A stretch of 64,000 nt of DNA, taken from Talpa occidentalis. Lineage: Eukaryota > Chordata > Mammalia > Eulipotyphla > Talpidae. This document shows, piece by piece, positions 45,294-58,694 of this stretch (the stretch's first letter is position 1; the number at the start of each line of letters is the position of its first letter). Under the pieces are notes generated by a model. The model had not been told where the DNA came from, did no database searches, and worked only from the letters and a program-made list of their open reading frames with translations. The position numbers and the translations under genes were made by a program. The DNA lies in assembly GCF_014898055.3 (NCBI RefSeq), contig NW_023605194.1:98463258-98527257 (forward strand). Reading direction: 5' to 3'.

Positions 45294-47290
45294 ATGGCTG
45301 TGTGCTTCTTGAAGGCAGCTAGGGCATATTCCCGACAATGGCTGTCTCATAAACTAACCTAAGCCAAGGCATGGGATCCGCACGCCTTTGTGATATTGGT
45401 GAGAAGCAAGTCATGAGTCCTACGCACTCTAAGGGGAGAGGATCCCACTGAGAATAGATTATTGGGAGATCACATTGCGGTGTTTCTCCCACATTCCCTT
45501 ACCAGAGTGCTCACGGGGCTGCCAATGGAGGTTAGAAAAGCACAATCCAGAGCACAAGAGATAAGTTCCTGCTGCAGCTACTGATTTCAGTGGCCATTTT
45601 CCTCCCCCATATGCAGTAGGACAACATTATTTATCTACTTTACTGGGGCAGGGTGACAATTTAGCCATAGAATGCTTTGATACCCATGATGAAAGGCTCT
45701 TTATAAAGTACATTTTTTGCCCAAAAAGAAAAATAGAAAGAAGTCATCTGTTGCTAAGGAAACCACAACCTTTCACTGTGCTTATTTAGAAAAGAGACAT
45801 ATTCAAGACTCTTCACTGTAGGAACAGAGATTGTACTTTATGTTGGTGAGAATAAACAAAGAAAAAATATCATTCCTCTGAAATAAAAAAAAAATCCATT
45901 ATCTAGCATCTTGCTGAAAATATTGTATTTTCAGGGGTTCATTTTCAAATTCACCCCTTTTTCTCCCTGCTATTTTTTTGTCTTGTTGGCATACAAAACT
46001 TTAAAGTTAGCAGAATCTTTGGGGCTGGGCATAATATAAGAAGCTGAAGAGATACTGGACAGACTTTTCTTTTTCTGAAAAGAAAAACTCTTTTTGGAAT
46101 GGCAAGACCAAGAAGCTTTGGGATTGCACCTGGGCACTGGGTCAAGAAAGTCTCAGAATAGCATTTTAATACTTGTCCCCAATATATCATCAGGCTCCTC
46201 ATGTTATTGCTTAAATGTTCATACCCTTGCACAGATAGTGGGTTCAAACCTGCTTTTGAAAGGTAGTTCTATTTCCAGGCGTCTAAAATTTTAGCTGCCG
46301 TGGCTTGACATATACAGTGTGACCCTGAATACCACTTTCAACGCCCTTTAGGTCTGTGTCTTTGTCGCGGGTGAGAGGCCTTGACTTCTGTCTCTTGGCT
46401 CATAGTCTGCCAAGCACCGGCCTCCAGTCTGCTGGGCCAGACTAAATGGGCAGGGAGGAGATAAAAACTGGAGTTTTCTGACCTACAGAAATATTATATA
46501 ACAAAATGGCAGGAACGTGACCCTGCCTTGTCTCTTGACAACCTTTTGTGGAAGATATCACTTAAAATTTTAAAATGAAGAGAAAAGGCATTTGATTGGG
46601 GAGAATTATATTTGGATTAACCTTTGCGTGTCATCCATACACCACTAATTCTGCTGTTAGCAATTGTAGGAAAATATTCCAAAGTGGCTTTTTTTAAAAA
46701 TGGCTTCTCTTCCTAGGTAAGGAGCTGTGTGGAAATAAGACTGTTTTCACCTTCTTCTTCAAAAGGCTTATAGTCGTCAGGAGCTGGGAGATGGGTGTGG
46801 ATTTAGGAACTCAAATTATCTAAAGCCTGTTTCCTGGGTAAGCAGAGAATTACAGAGGATTATCATCAATGTGAACTGTGGGTATTTAACTAATAAAGAG
46901 AGAAGAAGAATTATTATATTTTTCTATTTGGGTCACATGTCCCTTTCATAAATATCTTTGCTTTGGGAGTCTAGGCCTATGTCCTGATGACAGAATATTT
47001 TATTCATTATTGTGGTCACTACATGAAATTTTTATTAATTCAAGCTCTTAAGTTTTCTCTTGGAAAAAATTTCCAATGATTGTGCCATAGTTTAAACTGA
47101 TTATACACTGAGAATCATTAATACAATACAAAAAATGGAATAAAAATGCATTCTTTAGTTTGATATAAAAGAGTTAAGTGTACAATTTAAAACAATGGCT
47201 TTTAATTACTGCTTTTGCAGTAATTTGTGTCATATTAAGGAAGAACTATATGGACTAGGTTTGTAATTATCGTTGAATCTCAGTAGGGTT
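45294..47290. other. No repeat recognised
   Basis: An RFX X-box-like GTTGCTAAGGAAAC lies at 45750-45763. No coding signal. Stretches 47604-50294, 50510-52112 and 53170-54759 likewise show nothing firm; 48745-48970 may hold a degraded MIR. Confidence 0.45.
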
Positions 47291-47307
47291 TAAATCTGTA
47301 GCTTTCT

Positions 47308-47586
47308 TTTTTTTTTTTTTTTTTTTTTGAAGGTTTATTTATTTATTTATACAAGCACTGGGTACAGTCAGAAGTGCAGGAGGGTGAGAGAATTCACCAG
47401 AGCCAGAGCTGGGAACAGAACAGGCAGACTGATAACATACACTGCTGAGGGGAGCAGCGGGCAGCAGGAGAGGTCTGCGCACCATGTGGGACCCTCACCC
47501 AGTGGCTGAGGATCGAACCAGCACTGCAGAGGCTGCGGGCAGCTTCGCAACCCAGTGCTCAACCTCTGCGCCACCAGGGGAGGCCC
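47308..47586 (-). mobile_element. SINE copy 16 (type A)
   Basis: Perfect 17-base duplication TAAATCTGTAGCTTTCT at 47291-47307 and 47587-47603, with a 22-base T-run (the A tail). Young copy. Confidence 0.97.
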
Positions 47587-50294
47587 TAAATCTGTAGCTT
47601 TCTAAGGAAAAAGTAGGTGATTTTTAAATTCTGAATCTGCCCACAAAAGAAACTTTACATCGGGCCAGATACGGGAATCACTGGAAATTATATAGAAATT
47701 TTTATTTAAGGAATACAAAACAGATAAGCACTTGAAAAAGCAAACATGCCATTGTTTTCACTAATTTTTAATATAACTACACTAATAATTGAGGGATCAA
47801 ATATGTTGGTTAGAAGCAAGAAGTGAAGATGCTGATATTCTCCTAAATTATGGGCAGCACAATATGTTGTTAATAGCTCTAGGCATTTTGTTGGTATTCA
47901 GTAGTAAAAGAAAAAATTTAAAAGCACTCAGTTTGACATGATTGCATACCAAAAAATGATTGCTGTATTTAAGCACTTCTTCAAAAGTGCATCTGACAAG
48001 CAGCTCAAAAAATGTCTACCACATACTCGGCCTCATAGTTTTCTGTGTTGCAAGAAGATAAAAAAAAATCAGGAATGTAAATAAAATGGGCAGGAAGAAT
48101 AAGAATAATAGGAAACACTGTTCTGCTTGAATCTAATAGAATCTAAATGGCTTACGGTGGTCAGCTCACCCACCAAATTTATCTATTGGTGAGTCCATTT
48201 ATTTGACTGATTCGTAGCCTACATAACACTCATGGAGAAATAACATAAGAAGCTGAAAAGAGAGTTAAAGATTTGATATCATTCTACAAAATAATTCAAG
48301 AAAAAATTACTCTGTCTGAAAAAAACATAGCCTTCAACTTCAGATTATACCAAACACAATTTTTTCTTTTAAAAAGCTTTTAGAAATTGTAATAATCATC
48401 AGATTTCGGGGAATTTTTAAATTACCTTGGATCAGTTGTCAATCCAGAGACATGGTATTTAATAGTTAAAAGACTTAGAAATAAGATTCATCAATCAAAA
48501 CTCTTTGCCAGCCTATTCTAAAAGTTATGTCCTTTACAATCTCCTCCTTCTGCCTCCTCCAGCCTCCCACAATGCTGCCTGTGAAGTTGTCCTCAAAGTA
48601 TTTTCAACACATGTTGACAAAATGGTGGAGAAGTTTCAAATGTGTGATTTGAAAAAGTCTCCTAGTCTCTTTCTTGGCCAGAAACTTCCGTGGAACTTGT
48701 CACTACCTAGTGAAGTAATGTAATTACAGACACAGCATCTGCTTTGTGCTCTGTGGAGGATTAGCTGAGATCACATTAGGTTTGTATTTTCGAAATCCCA
48801 CACTAACATTGTATAAGTACAAATGCAACCTTCTGGAGTTGGGAGGCACCTTAGCAATCAGCAAAGAACAGATCTGAGAGCAGAGAGGTAAAGTGACAAG
48901 AGGATCAAATAATATCAGAGCTGAGGCAAAAGTGAAGATTTCCTGGTTCTTAGCCCAGTGCATTCATAACCCATGTTGAGGCATTTGAATTTGTTTTAAC
49001 TGTGTGAAGTAAATAGAAAATTATTACACTGTGATTTTCAGGATTTTTTGTAGACTTCCATAAGACATGTTTTCCAAATGGCTTTGGAAGCTTAAGTTAA
49101 CACCTGCTGCTTTGAAATAAATGAAAACATTTTTATTTTTTACAAATTTCTTCTTGCTTCCACTGTAAGTGTCAAATAGCAGTATACGAGCTGTCAGTAT
49201 CTCCATTAAAAAAAAAAAACGGAACAACAAAAAAACCAGAAATAGAAAGTGGTTTAAAAAGCCTTATTAGGAAAGTGATAAGCTGAACTAGGGCCGAGGT
49301 TGTGGCTTTTCTTTTTCCACTTGCATTGATTTGTTACTATTTCCATAGTCTGACCATCTTTTACATTTCAACAAACACTAGAGTATACAGAAATGCCAAG
49401 ACAATTAAAATATGACTTAGAATTTTTAAATTAAGGTGAGCATATTTGAAATGAAACAAGATATGCATGTGGTATTTATTGTGTCTTCAGTGAATTGTTT
49501 TAATAATTCTTCTTCCAGTGGCTTTGAATATACTTAGAAGAGTGCAATGCACCCCAACATTGTGCAATAGCCTATGGTTTCCTGGACTTAAGTGTAGAGT
49601 GCTAACAGCAAAGATTTCAACCTGTGTTTCCCCTGAAATCACAAACTCATTCTTTAATAGAACTTGAGCCCAAGTTTGCCTTTACAGGTAGACAAATCTG
49701 CCATATAAATGTTGGTTTCCAAAAAATGATTTGGAATAGAACCACTAGATGCCAAAGATTTGGTTAACCAACTTCTACTTTGTCTTTTAATAATGAATAG
49801 TTTTGATAGGAACTACTTGCTGTGAACCAGAGTTTGGTAAAGCTGCAAATCTCAGGCATTATCTGACTAAACTTTACCATTTTTAATGATGTACATGCCC
49901 AGTAGCTATGAATCTATACTTGCTATTTAATATGATTGCTATAAGCAGTTAGACGCATTAAAACTGAACTGATATATTATCAAGTTGGTGTTCAAAGAGA
50001 GTGGTTTTCAAAGTGGAAATCTTCAAAGTTCCAAATCTACTCTTTTTTTCTCAAATTTTTATTTTTTATTTTTTTCCATGCCACTTAATCATTTCTATTT
50101 TATAGTTCTTACATTTGGGGGGCAAAACCTATTTTTTGAGTAGAGTTTAGTTGGGTATTTTATTCTCAGTTTTGTCACCTTAATGTTTCACATGGTGCAA
50201 CTCAATGAGAATACACTCAGCTCTTGAAATTGAGTGCTGATCTCTTTCTTACCTCAACTCAATACCAAGCCTCCTTATTTACTTTTGTGATGCT

Positions 50295-50509
50295 AGATAT
50301 TAGAAAACTTTTTCTGTAAAGGACTCTCCAGTGAATATGTTAGGCTTAAAAGGTCATGTGGTCTTAGCCACAGCTATTCAACTCTACTCTTCTAGCACAG
50401 AAGTAGCCATAGTTAAACAAATGGACATGGCTTATTCCAGTACAACTTTATTACAAAATCAAGTGGTGGGCTGGATTTGGCCTGTGAGGTGTAGTTTGCC
50501 AAATTCTAG
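50295..50509 (+). mobile_element. hAT (Charlie-like) non-autonomous DNA transposon
   Basis: ACTTTTTCTGTAAAGGA at the left, TTAGGCTTAAAAGGTCATGT, CAGCTATTCAACTCTACTCT, CCAGTACAACTTTATTACAA, GGCTGGATTTGGCCTGTGAG and TAGTTTGCCAAATTCTAG at the right match a common short eutherian DNA element whose ends are inverted repeats of the CAGGGGTCGGCAAACT kind. It has no transposase and is immobile. Confidence 0.7.
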
Positions 50510-52112
50510 ATTGTATTAAACTACCTAAAGTGAGAAAAATCTCCTTAAAAATCCCTAAGCTTTCAAAGTCTCTCTTTGCTAAATTCCCAGGAGAAAAGTT
50601 TCATAGAATTAGTTTTACAACAACAGCTATTTATAAATTTGTTTCCTGGGATCTTGTGAAGATATATTAAGTTTAGTTGGTGGGAAGTAAAAGAAAACCA
50701 ATCTACCATTATTCTGCTCATTTAACAAATTATAAGAAAGTCTAAAACTGTCTAGTGAAGAGATTAGAAAATAAATGTAACTGATTTGTCAATGCCAAAA
50801 GATAGAAATGATCAATTTAGATCACTACAGTCTAAAAGTCTACTAAGCGGAATGAATTATCCAGCTCATTAATTTAAGAATTGGCTAGTGTTGTAAGAAC
50901 TTCTCTAATTATTGATACTCTTATTTGCATCTTGGTCATTGGGATAACTTTCACTGGAATTGACCTCTTTGATCTTGAAAAAAAAACCTAATGATAATTC
51001 CTTTTTTTGAGAAATACTGTTGATCATTTGAGTTTACTATTAAGAATGTAACATACTTTTGGGGTAAATAAATAAGCACGGGTCAACAAAGTTACTTGAG
51101 CAAAACCAGAGAGTCTATCAAAAACAAAATTAAACTTACATCAAATTTAGGAAAAGTTTGGCATATTTTGCATCTGTTTTTATACCTATTTCCTTTGGTT
51201 TTTGTTCTTTGTTTAGGAAACAAACTGTGGGAGCTATGTTTCTAGATAAACTATATTTGTGCTATTTTAATTTAAATGACAAAGACTGAATTGGGATTGG
51301 GGATGTATTGGGATTAAGAATGGAGTTGTAGGATATGATGAAAATAATAGAACCAGTACACTTGACAACTTAAATGAGATTATTATGGACCTTCTGGACT
51401 CAGTTTAAATATCTTACCCTGCTCTTTGCCCAAATGAACTAAACATTTTTGAATAACTGTCTATATTATTTTCCATTTCAGCTTCTCCATGTTTTCCTTT
51501 ATTATTTATAGACTAAAGATAAATTTTGTTCATGTAAAATAGTAGGTATTTAAACTCCAGTTAACTTGTTTTATCTTCTCACTATCATGTTTACCTTCAA
51601 GAAATTTCAAGTATTATCCTCTTCATAAAATTTCGTACAATTTATATAAGTTACGATATTTCCATATCCTCTGGACAGTATTATACACCATTTGAAACAA
51701 TATTACACATAGTTTCACATTTTTTGTATTGTGTCAACTAATCTTCACACTCATTCAAGTTCATAGTTATGATTTCTATTTTTTTAATACCCAATATACC
51801 TCTATTGAATATTCATTTCTCTATGCTAAACATAAATGTTGACCATTAAATATCCAGTAATTTGCTTTTTCCCCTGAACCTGGACCCCTAAATGACCAGC
51901 AAAACCAGCCCCAAAGAGAAGAGTGAGAACTGACCCTTTAGCTTCCATTCTTGGGCTGCAGTTTTACTCTTCCATTACAGAAGCTTTCCATTATCCAGGA
52001 TTAAATAGGATTAAATGAAATATCTTCTTTTCTGGGCATCAACTAATGCTGTGCCACAAATCACATCAAAACAATAACCATTTGTTGCCTTTGACCATTT
52101 CTGTGGGCCAGA

Positions 52113-53169
52113 AACTTGACTGCAGCCTCATGCAACCCCAAGTCATATTTAGAGAAACTGAGTTCCTTCTACCAAAAGTCAGCACCAACCTGCCAGCTAG
52201 GTGAGCAAGGTACTTTAGAAGAGCATCTTCCAGTTCACTTCTCTGCCTTAATGGTTCTGCCCGCGTTGGCTTTCTGAGCTCTGCTGCTGCAGGGTGGGCT
52301 CCATTTGGAGCCTGCCATGTTGGTCCAGGTCTTCAAAGGCCTTTACTGCCTGCACTCCAGATTTTCCCTGCATTCCTGAACCACGGCCCTGAGCTCATTG
52401 TTGCCTCCTCTGCTGTAGCATGCTCCCTCACAGGGCAACTTTGTCACTGTAGCCCCAGAGGGGGTGTATGCCCTGGGGCAGCGTGGCAGGGGAACCACTT
52501 TCATCTGCAATCACTGTGGCCTCTGCGGTGGTGTGAGCACCAGTGAGGCCATGGTGATGACCAGTAACAATCTTGCCAACTGCTGCCACCTGCTGCCCTT
52601 TTGCTGCCCACAAGCATAGCGCTTCTGGGACGGGAGCCCAACACCAGGGCAGCCATCAAGCCCAGCCCTCTGAGGTGGGCCTCGCTTTAAATGTTCCAGC
52701 AGCCTCCTCTGCAGGTTGACCTGGGTGCTGCTCACAGGCAGTGCTTCTGGGCATTCTGCCGCTGGAGACTTGGGGCGCAGGCACTCAGAGCTGGCTTGCA
52801 CCAGGGAGGGGCTGCCCACAGGCTGTGTGCTCTGTAGAGTGACTTGCAGACCCTGCTTGCACATTCAGGAGCAGCAGGGAGGGAAATTACTGCTTTTGGG
52901 GCAGCTGGGCAGCCCTCCAGTGTGACTCACTGGGAGAGCTGGTGGCTGGCACAAAGCTGACACATCCCACAGCCAGAGCCAGTTTTGCCCCTTGCCTTGT
53001 GCAGCAAGGATCCGGTTTCAACTGCAGCCTCGTGACCCCATTTAGAAAAACTAAGTTCCTCTTAAAGTCAACACCAACTTGCCAGCCAGGGAAGCAAGGC
53101 ACTTAGAAGAGCATCTTCCAGGTCAGTTCTTTGTCTTAACAATTCTGACCATTTTGGCTTCTTGGATTC
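52113..53169. repeat. GC-rich block bounded by diverged 150-165-bp direct repeats
   Basis: The segment 52113-52278 recurs at 53017-53169 in the same orientation with substitutions and small gaps; shared stretches include ACTGCAGCCTC and AGAAGAGCATCTTCCAG. The roughly 740 bases between are GC-rich with overlapping ORFs on both strands (for example 52511-52864 minus, 117 codons). Two copies round an interior suggest an old LTR-like or duplicated element. I recognise no protein in it. Confidence 0.6.
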
Positions 53170-54759
53170 TGAACCATATTTTCTCAACTCAGGATAACCT
53201 GTGGGCTGCCTGGGTTCCCTTCCTGTTCTGCAGACTGTGCGCTCTCCAAGGAGCAAACTGGGGCATTTTCAGGCCTCACCTTGTTTTTTTTTTTTTCTTT
53301 CCACACTGTCTTTTGTCCTACTTTGGAAAGAACTAGTGTTTCACTTATTTTTTCTAGTCTTTTATAGTTATTTTAGGTGAAAGGAGGTTACTCTAGTTCT
53401 GTTATTTCTTAATGAATGAAAATGGAATGTCTTGCACAGAGATTTTGAAGGGCTGTGGAAAATTTTCCTGTGATTTGATTTTATATCTAGCACGTTAGGT
53501 ATGAATGTGCTACAATGCAACTTCCTTTAAAATTAAAATCAATTTTAATGTTTTTAAAACTTATTGATTCTTAACTCATATCTTAAGTGAATTGTTATGA
53601 AGATAATAATTATCAATTATTTGCCTCATTAAGTAACTCTAATTTTCTGTTTTAGCATTTCTTTACAGTGTCTGCTATTGAAGATAACATGTAACTTTTA
53701 ATTTTTTAATTCTTATATTTAAAAAATTCCATCAATTAAAAATGTGTGAATTAATTTTATTCTTTTTTCTGTTAGTTTTCCTTTAGGTACTAGTTACATT
53801 CCCAGTTCTAAACCACTGGGACTATTGATTTATGATTTATTTGACAGTGTATGGTTATATTCTCTAAACAAGACACCCAAATCAATTGTGTGAAACCATA
53901 CACAATCCCAAAGTTCTCTAGGAAATGTAGCTTTGGTGCACAAGTAAAATCACTTTTATTTTTTTACCCCAATTCTGATGCTTCTCAATAATACCCTTCA
54001 TGTTCAAATAGCATTGCAAAACCTTTCTCAGCTTTTATTGGAAATCCCCAAAGACATAGCCCAAGTATGTCTATAAACCAGTCTTGTGCCACTGAATCAC
54101 CTGTAGTACATGAGTAGCCGCTACCATTTTTGATGTCCAGTGTGTGTAAGTCACTCTGCTGACACAGCTGATGGAGTTCCTGGTGGAAATATCACAGTCC
54201 TTGCCAAGGGCATGGATTCTTAGCATGGCACTGGCTTCTGTGAGAGGGATGGAGAATGTGCTGAGAGTTTCTTCCAAAGTTACTCAGGTTCTGGTTGTCA
54301 TTCTTCAAGTAGAACCTCATCAAGTATTTTGTGACAATTTTATCATCTCCTAGCCCTTACTTTTGTCATCCTTGTGATTCAAACCCATCGAAGGGAACCT
54401 AAGGGCAATAGATACAATAAATCCTGTTAATTATCCTTTTCCTTTTTTTTCCTAAAAGAGTTTGACCTAAGGAAACAACAACTTCTCTCTTTAGCTACAA
54501 TGTAATCTTCTATATGTGTATTAAAGTACACAAGTTATTTACTGAAAGAATATGGGTGCTATTCCCACCAGGAAGTCAAATTTCCAAAGTACTTTTACAA
54601 AACTGATACAAGAGAAGCCCTGATAAAATGCATAATAAAATATTCAGTTGCTAAAAAATTATGGATAATTCTCTATTTTTGTAAAAAATCTATAAATATC
54701 CCTAAGTGGGTCATTTCCTACATTTAGATTGTACAGTTTATTTTCCTCAGTAAATAATG

Positions 54760-54900
54760 ATCCATTGTTTTAAGTGCCTTACATATATTAACCTACCTCA
54801 TCCTCACAACAATCTTAGACACATTCATATTTGCATTTCACAGCTTGCCAAGATTCCCATAGCTAGGAAATAGAGGACCTGGCACTGGAACATTGGTGCT
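54760..54900 (-). repeat. MIR SINE fragment
   Basis: TACATATATTAACCTACCTC, ATCCTCACAACAATCTTAGA and a CATAGCTAGGAAATAGAGG motif follow antisense MIR. Confidence 0.8.
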
Positions 54901-55189
54901 GTGATATTTTGTCACCCCAAAGAGGAAGTTAACTCTAACAAGAATAAAGTTGATTATAATTTGATCCCATTTGAACGCTTGTATATAAATTTTTATGTAT
55001 TGTTATTTTCTGATTGCCTTTCAAAATTTTACGTATTAGAATTGTCAAATTGTAGCTGGAACTATGTAAAGTAAATATCCGGATAAAAAATGAAGGTTCA
55101 GTAAAACAACCAGATGTTTTTAAGTATTTTACAGTGACTGGATAATTGATTACATTAATTCTTTTTTTTAGACCTTTCATATATTCTCC

Positions 55190-55270
55190 ACTCTCTCTCT
55201 CTTTCACTATATGTATAAACATACACACTATATGTATAAATATATATATAGATATATTACAAATATATAC
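55190..55270. repeat. CT run and TATA-rich low-complexity DNA
   Basis: A CTCTCTCTCT run followed by alternating ATATGTATAAAC and TATATATA segments. Confidence 0.8.
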
Positions 55271-56012
55271 TTCCATCTGGCAATAATACTTGCTATTTGA
55301 ATATAAAAATAATATTTTGAGTGTGATTGTAGTATATTGGTATCTTTTATTCTTCATAGTTATAGTTGCCCATCCTCCCTGGTATTCTGGTGGTATGAAG
55401 GTAGTAAAACCAGTTTTTATAATACACCTATGCTATCTTCAGCTAACCTTCAGTGTTTCAAAATCAGGAGGTAATTTGCAGACCATTAAACTCAAATTTA
55501 AGCCCCATCTTATACTTTTCATTAAAAAAGAAGAATGTGGCCTATGATTTCAACTTGATAAAATAGACTGCTGCCTTCTAATTGGTCATTTTAGTAAAAG
55601 AAAGTGACTTAAAATCATATAAGCTTTAGTTATTAAAAATGTTACTTTAGTAACTGTTACACATGTCTGCTCTAATGAACTCTTCTAGATCTCTATGTGC
55701 TGGGAGATTCATTTGGTCATTTAAGGTCAATTCTATGAAACTTTAAACACGCAAAATGATGTTAGAACCCTATCCCGTGCCTTCTAAACTTTAAATTAGG
55801 GCTGAAATGGTTTTTATTAGGTTAATTGTCTCAAATATGAAATTTCTAATTACCAAGTACATGTAGTATGTAGAGGGAAAAAATGATAAAATGCTGCTTT
55901 TGTGGAATAAGATAAAGCTATTTACAGCTGTTGAGAAATGAAAGAATATAATAGCTACAGATCACAACATACTGCTTTTCCTGAAGTATCTTTGTTCTGT
56001 GAATTTTTTTTT

Positions 56013-56032
56013 CTTTTCTTTTTTTAAAAGAT

Positions 56033-56071
<39 letters not shown>

Positions 56072-56313
56072 TACAAGAACCAGGGTACAGGCCAGATGTG
56101 TGGGAGGGTGAGAGAATTCACCAGAGACAGAGCGGGGAACAGAACAGGCAGACTGACGAAATACACTGCTGAGGGAAGCAGTGGGTGAGACAGGAGAGGT
56201 CTGCCGCGCCATGTGGGACCCGCACAGGCCAGCCGGGATCAAACCAGCACTGCAGAGGCTGCGCACAGCTTCACAGCACAGCACTCAACTGCCTGCACCA
56301 CCAGGGGAGGCCC
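56013..56313 (-). mobile_element. SINE copy 17 (type C) with expanded (TTTA)n tail
   Basis: Flanked by related sequence TGTTCTGTGAATTTTTT (from 55993) and TGTTCTATGATTTTCTT (from 56314). The AATAAAT tail has grown into about ten ATTT units at 56032-56071, so the copy has seeded a microsatellite. Confidence 0.93.
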
Positions 56314-57129
56314 TGTTCTATGATTTTCTTAAGTCCATTATGGATTTTCACCATAACAATTTTAAAAGGTTGGCTCTCAAGTCAGGATACCTACCTTTAT
56401 GTCATAGTTCTGCTACTCACTTGTTACGCAAAAATAGCATTTAGATCCTTTTAGGTGTGTTTCTTTATTCTATGGAAATGGGGATAGTAGAGATTCTGAC
56501 TTTTTTAGAAAGGTGATTGTGATCCCCAAATGGGAAGATGAGCATAAAACATTTTGTAAGCTTACCACGGCTTAGAGTTATATCAAATATTATTATTTCT
56601 TTGTTATGAAATCTAGGAAACAGAACTGACTTAATTTGAGAAGAGTTATTAAGTATTTTGCAAAGAAATGGGGGCAAGCTTACTGCTATGAAGACATTAT
56701 TATTGTTTCAACCACAAATGTCTTGGACAGCTTGGGAGCATGTGGAGTGACTGTGGCTTAAATGCGCTGGTTTCAGCATGAGGCATTGTCTGAGTGGGAG
56801 TGTGCAACCAGACATTCATCTGATCAGTGACCACATACCTTTGAATCTAAAATAAATATATTTGCAATTAAGAGCATTCAGGATTTCATGTAATGTAGTC
56901 TTGCTGGCATACTCAGATGCAAATTCTACTCTTCCTTCTCTTTTCCTTTTTCTTCTAGGTTTTGGTGAAAAAATATTAATTGTATTGAGTTATGTTCAGC
57001 CATATGTGTAAAATTACACAGTGAAAGATCCTTTCATGGCCCAACTTGAAGCAACATTTTTCTCTTTCAATAGAGGTGACTTTTCCCATATTTATACTGT
57101 ACCCTGAGCTGATTCATCTTATGATAGTA

Positions 57130-57315
57130 TTCTTCTGCAATGGAAGTCTGATTTTATTAAGAAGGGGGTTCAATGGATTATAATGGAAGATTATAGGGTA
57201 CATTGGTGGTGGATATGGTGTGAGCATATCTGAGGAAGTGTAAACCTATACCTCTGAATCATAATACAGTGCTGTAAACTAATGCTACCTCAGTAAAAAA
57301 AAAATACAATTAAAA
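57130..57315 (+). mobile_element. L1 3' end (first of two tails)
   Basis: GTGTAAACCTATACCTCTGA, ATCATAATACAGTGCTGTAA and ACTAATGCTACCTCAGTAAA are characteristic of L1 3' ends, followed by an A-rich tail that leads into the GATA array. Confidence 0.65.
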
Positions 57316-57360
<45 letters not shown>

Positions 57361-57371
57361 CAGATAGATAG
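57316..57371. repeat. (GATA)14 microsatellite
   Basis: Fourteen GATA units with a single GACA interruption at about 57360, growing out of an L1 A-rich tail. Confidence 0.97.
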
Positions 57372-57399
57372 AAAAAAAGGTATGTTTTCTGAGATGTGG

Positions 57400-57535
57400 A
57401 GAATTTGCAGCTCTCTGGTTCTGGATATGACATGGTAACATACAAAAGGCTTGATCCTGTATCTCTAAATCACATACAGTATTGTCAAACAATGTTACTG
57501 CAATAGAAAAAATTTGAACATATAAAAAAATTTAA
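57400..57535 (+). mobile_element. L1 3' end (second, related tail)
   Basis: CCTGTATCTCTAAATCACAT, ACAGTATTGTCAAACAATGT and TACTGCAATAGAAAAAA parallel the first tail at 57195-57300, with many differences. Confidence 0.55.
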
Positions 57536-57544
57536 AAATTACTC

Positions 57545-57755
57545 CAGTGTTTAGAGGTTTGTTATTCTTTTGGTTTTATCTGATCCTTTGTTTTGTTTTT
57601 CTGTATTTCACATATAGTGAAACCATATAGTATTTGTCTTTCTCGCTCTGACTTATTTTGCCTAGTATTCCTTCCAGTTCCATCCGTACTGCCACAAATG
57701 GCAAGAGTTTTTTTTTTTTTAAATAGCAGAGTAGTATTACATTCTGTAAACATAC
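57545..57755 (-). mobile_element. Old L1, left part, cut by a SINE
   Basis: Antisense L1: TTTCTGTATTTCACATATAG, TATTTGTCTTTCTCGCTCTG, CCTTCCAGTTCCATCCG and CACAAATGGCAAGAG. Confidence 0.8.
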
Positions 57756-57766
57756 CATGACTTCTT

Positions 57767-58037
57767 TTTTTTTTTAAGATTTATTTATTTATACAAGAGC
57801 TGAGGTACAGGCCAGAGGTGCGGGAGGTTGAGAGGTTTCACCAGAGACAGAGTGGGGAGCAGAACAGGCAGATGGACCAAAAGCACTGCTGAGGGGAGCA
57901 GCAGGCAATACCGGAAAGGTCTGCCATGCCATGTGGGTATCTCCCTGATCAGCTGGGAATCGAATCAGTGCTGCAGAGGCTGCAGACAGCTTCATAGCAC
58001 TGCAGTCAACCTTCTGAGCCACTGGGGAGGCCCAAAT
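57767..58037 (-). mobile_element. SINE copy 18 (type C)
   Basis: Flanked by CATGACTTCTT at 57756-57766 and 58038-58048. Inserted in an antisense L1. Confidence 0.95.
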
Positions 58038-58048
58038 CATGACTTCTT

Positions 58049-58395
58049 AATCCACTTATCTCCTATTCCGAGTCTGCTTCTCCTTATCAACTTTAGAACC
58101 AATTTGTTTGTATAGTAATAGGTTTGGAATAATTGATATCTTTACAATATTGTCTTCCTAACAATGAACATGGACCATCTTTCCATTTGATATATTATTT
58201 CTTTGATTTATTACCTCAAAGTTTTATAACTTTCATCATAGAGGTCATATACTTTTTTATATTTATACCTAAGTATTATGTTGAAAGTTATTTTATTTAT
58301 TTGATCAATCAGTTAATTTTTCATTATGTAAATAATACCATAATGACATAGGGAATTTTTTAATTAAAATCACCAAAATAATGTTATCCACATAG
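58049..58395 (-). mobile_element. Old L1 ORF2 segment
   Basis: AATTGATATCTTTACAATAT, TGTCTTCCTAACAATGAACA, TGGACCATCTTTCCATTTG and TTATACCTAAGTATTATG are antisense L1 ORF2. The first few tens of bases after the SINE fit less well. Confidence 0.75.
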
Positions 58396-58694
58396 TTTTT
58401 TAATTAATATTCTCTTTCAGTTATTTTCCTTAAGATATCTACTTTGCATAGTTTTAATTTATTGCACACACCCTTTTAAATCTCATGCTTAAATCCTTAC
58501 ATTGATGTGAATATTTAACTTTATATGGTCATAATAATTGGCCTTGTCAAAAAAATTCCAAGTATGTATTTAATTACTCATCTTGTTGATAGCTGATTTT
58601 TTTCTTATTTATGATTAGGAAGTTGGTTTTAAAATCCACAACATACTAGGAAAAGTAATATGAAAATACTTAGCTGTGGCTACAAGTGTTGTGT

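Noticed and set aside
52428..52864. Coding gene in the GC-rich block
   Set aside because: ORFs overlap on both strands, contain no recognisable domain and have no splice or promoter support; composition explains them.
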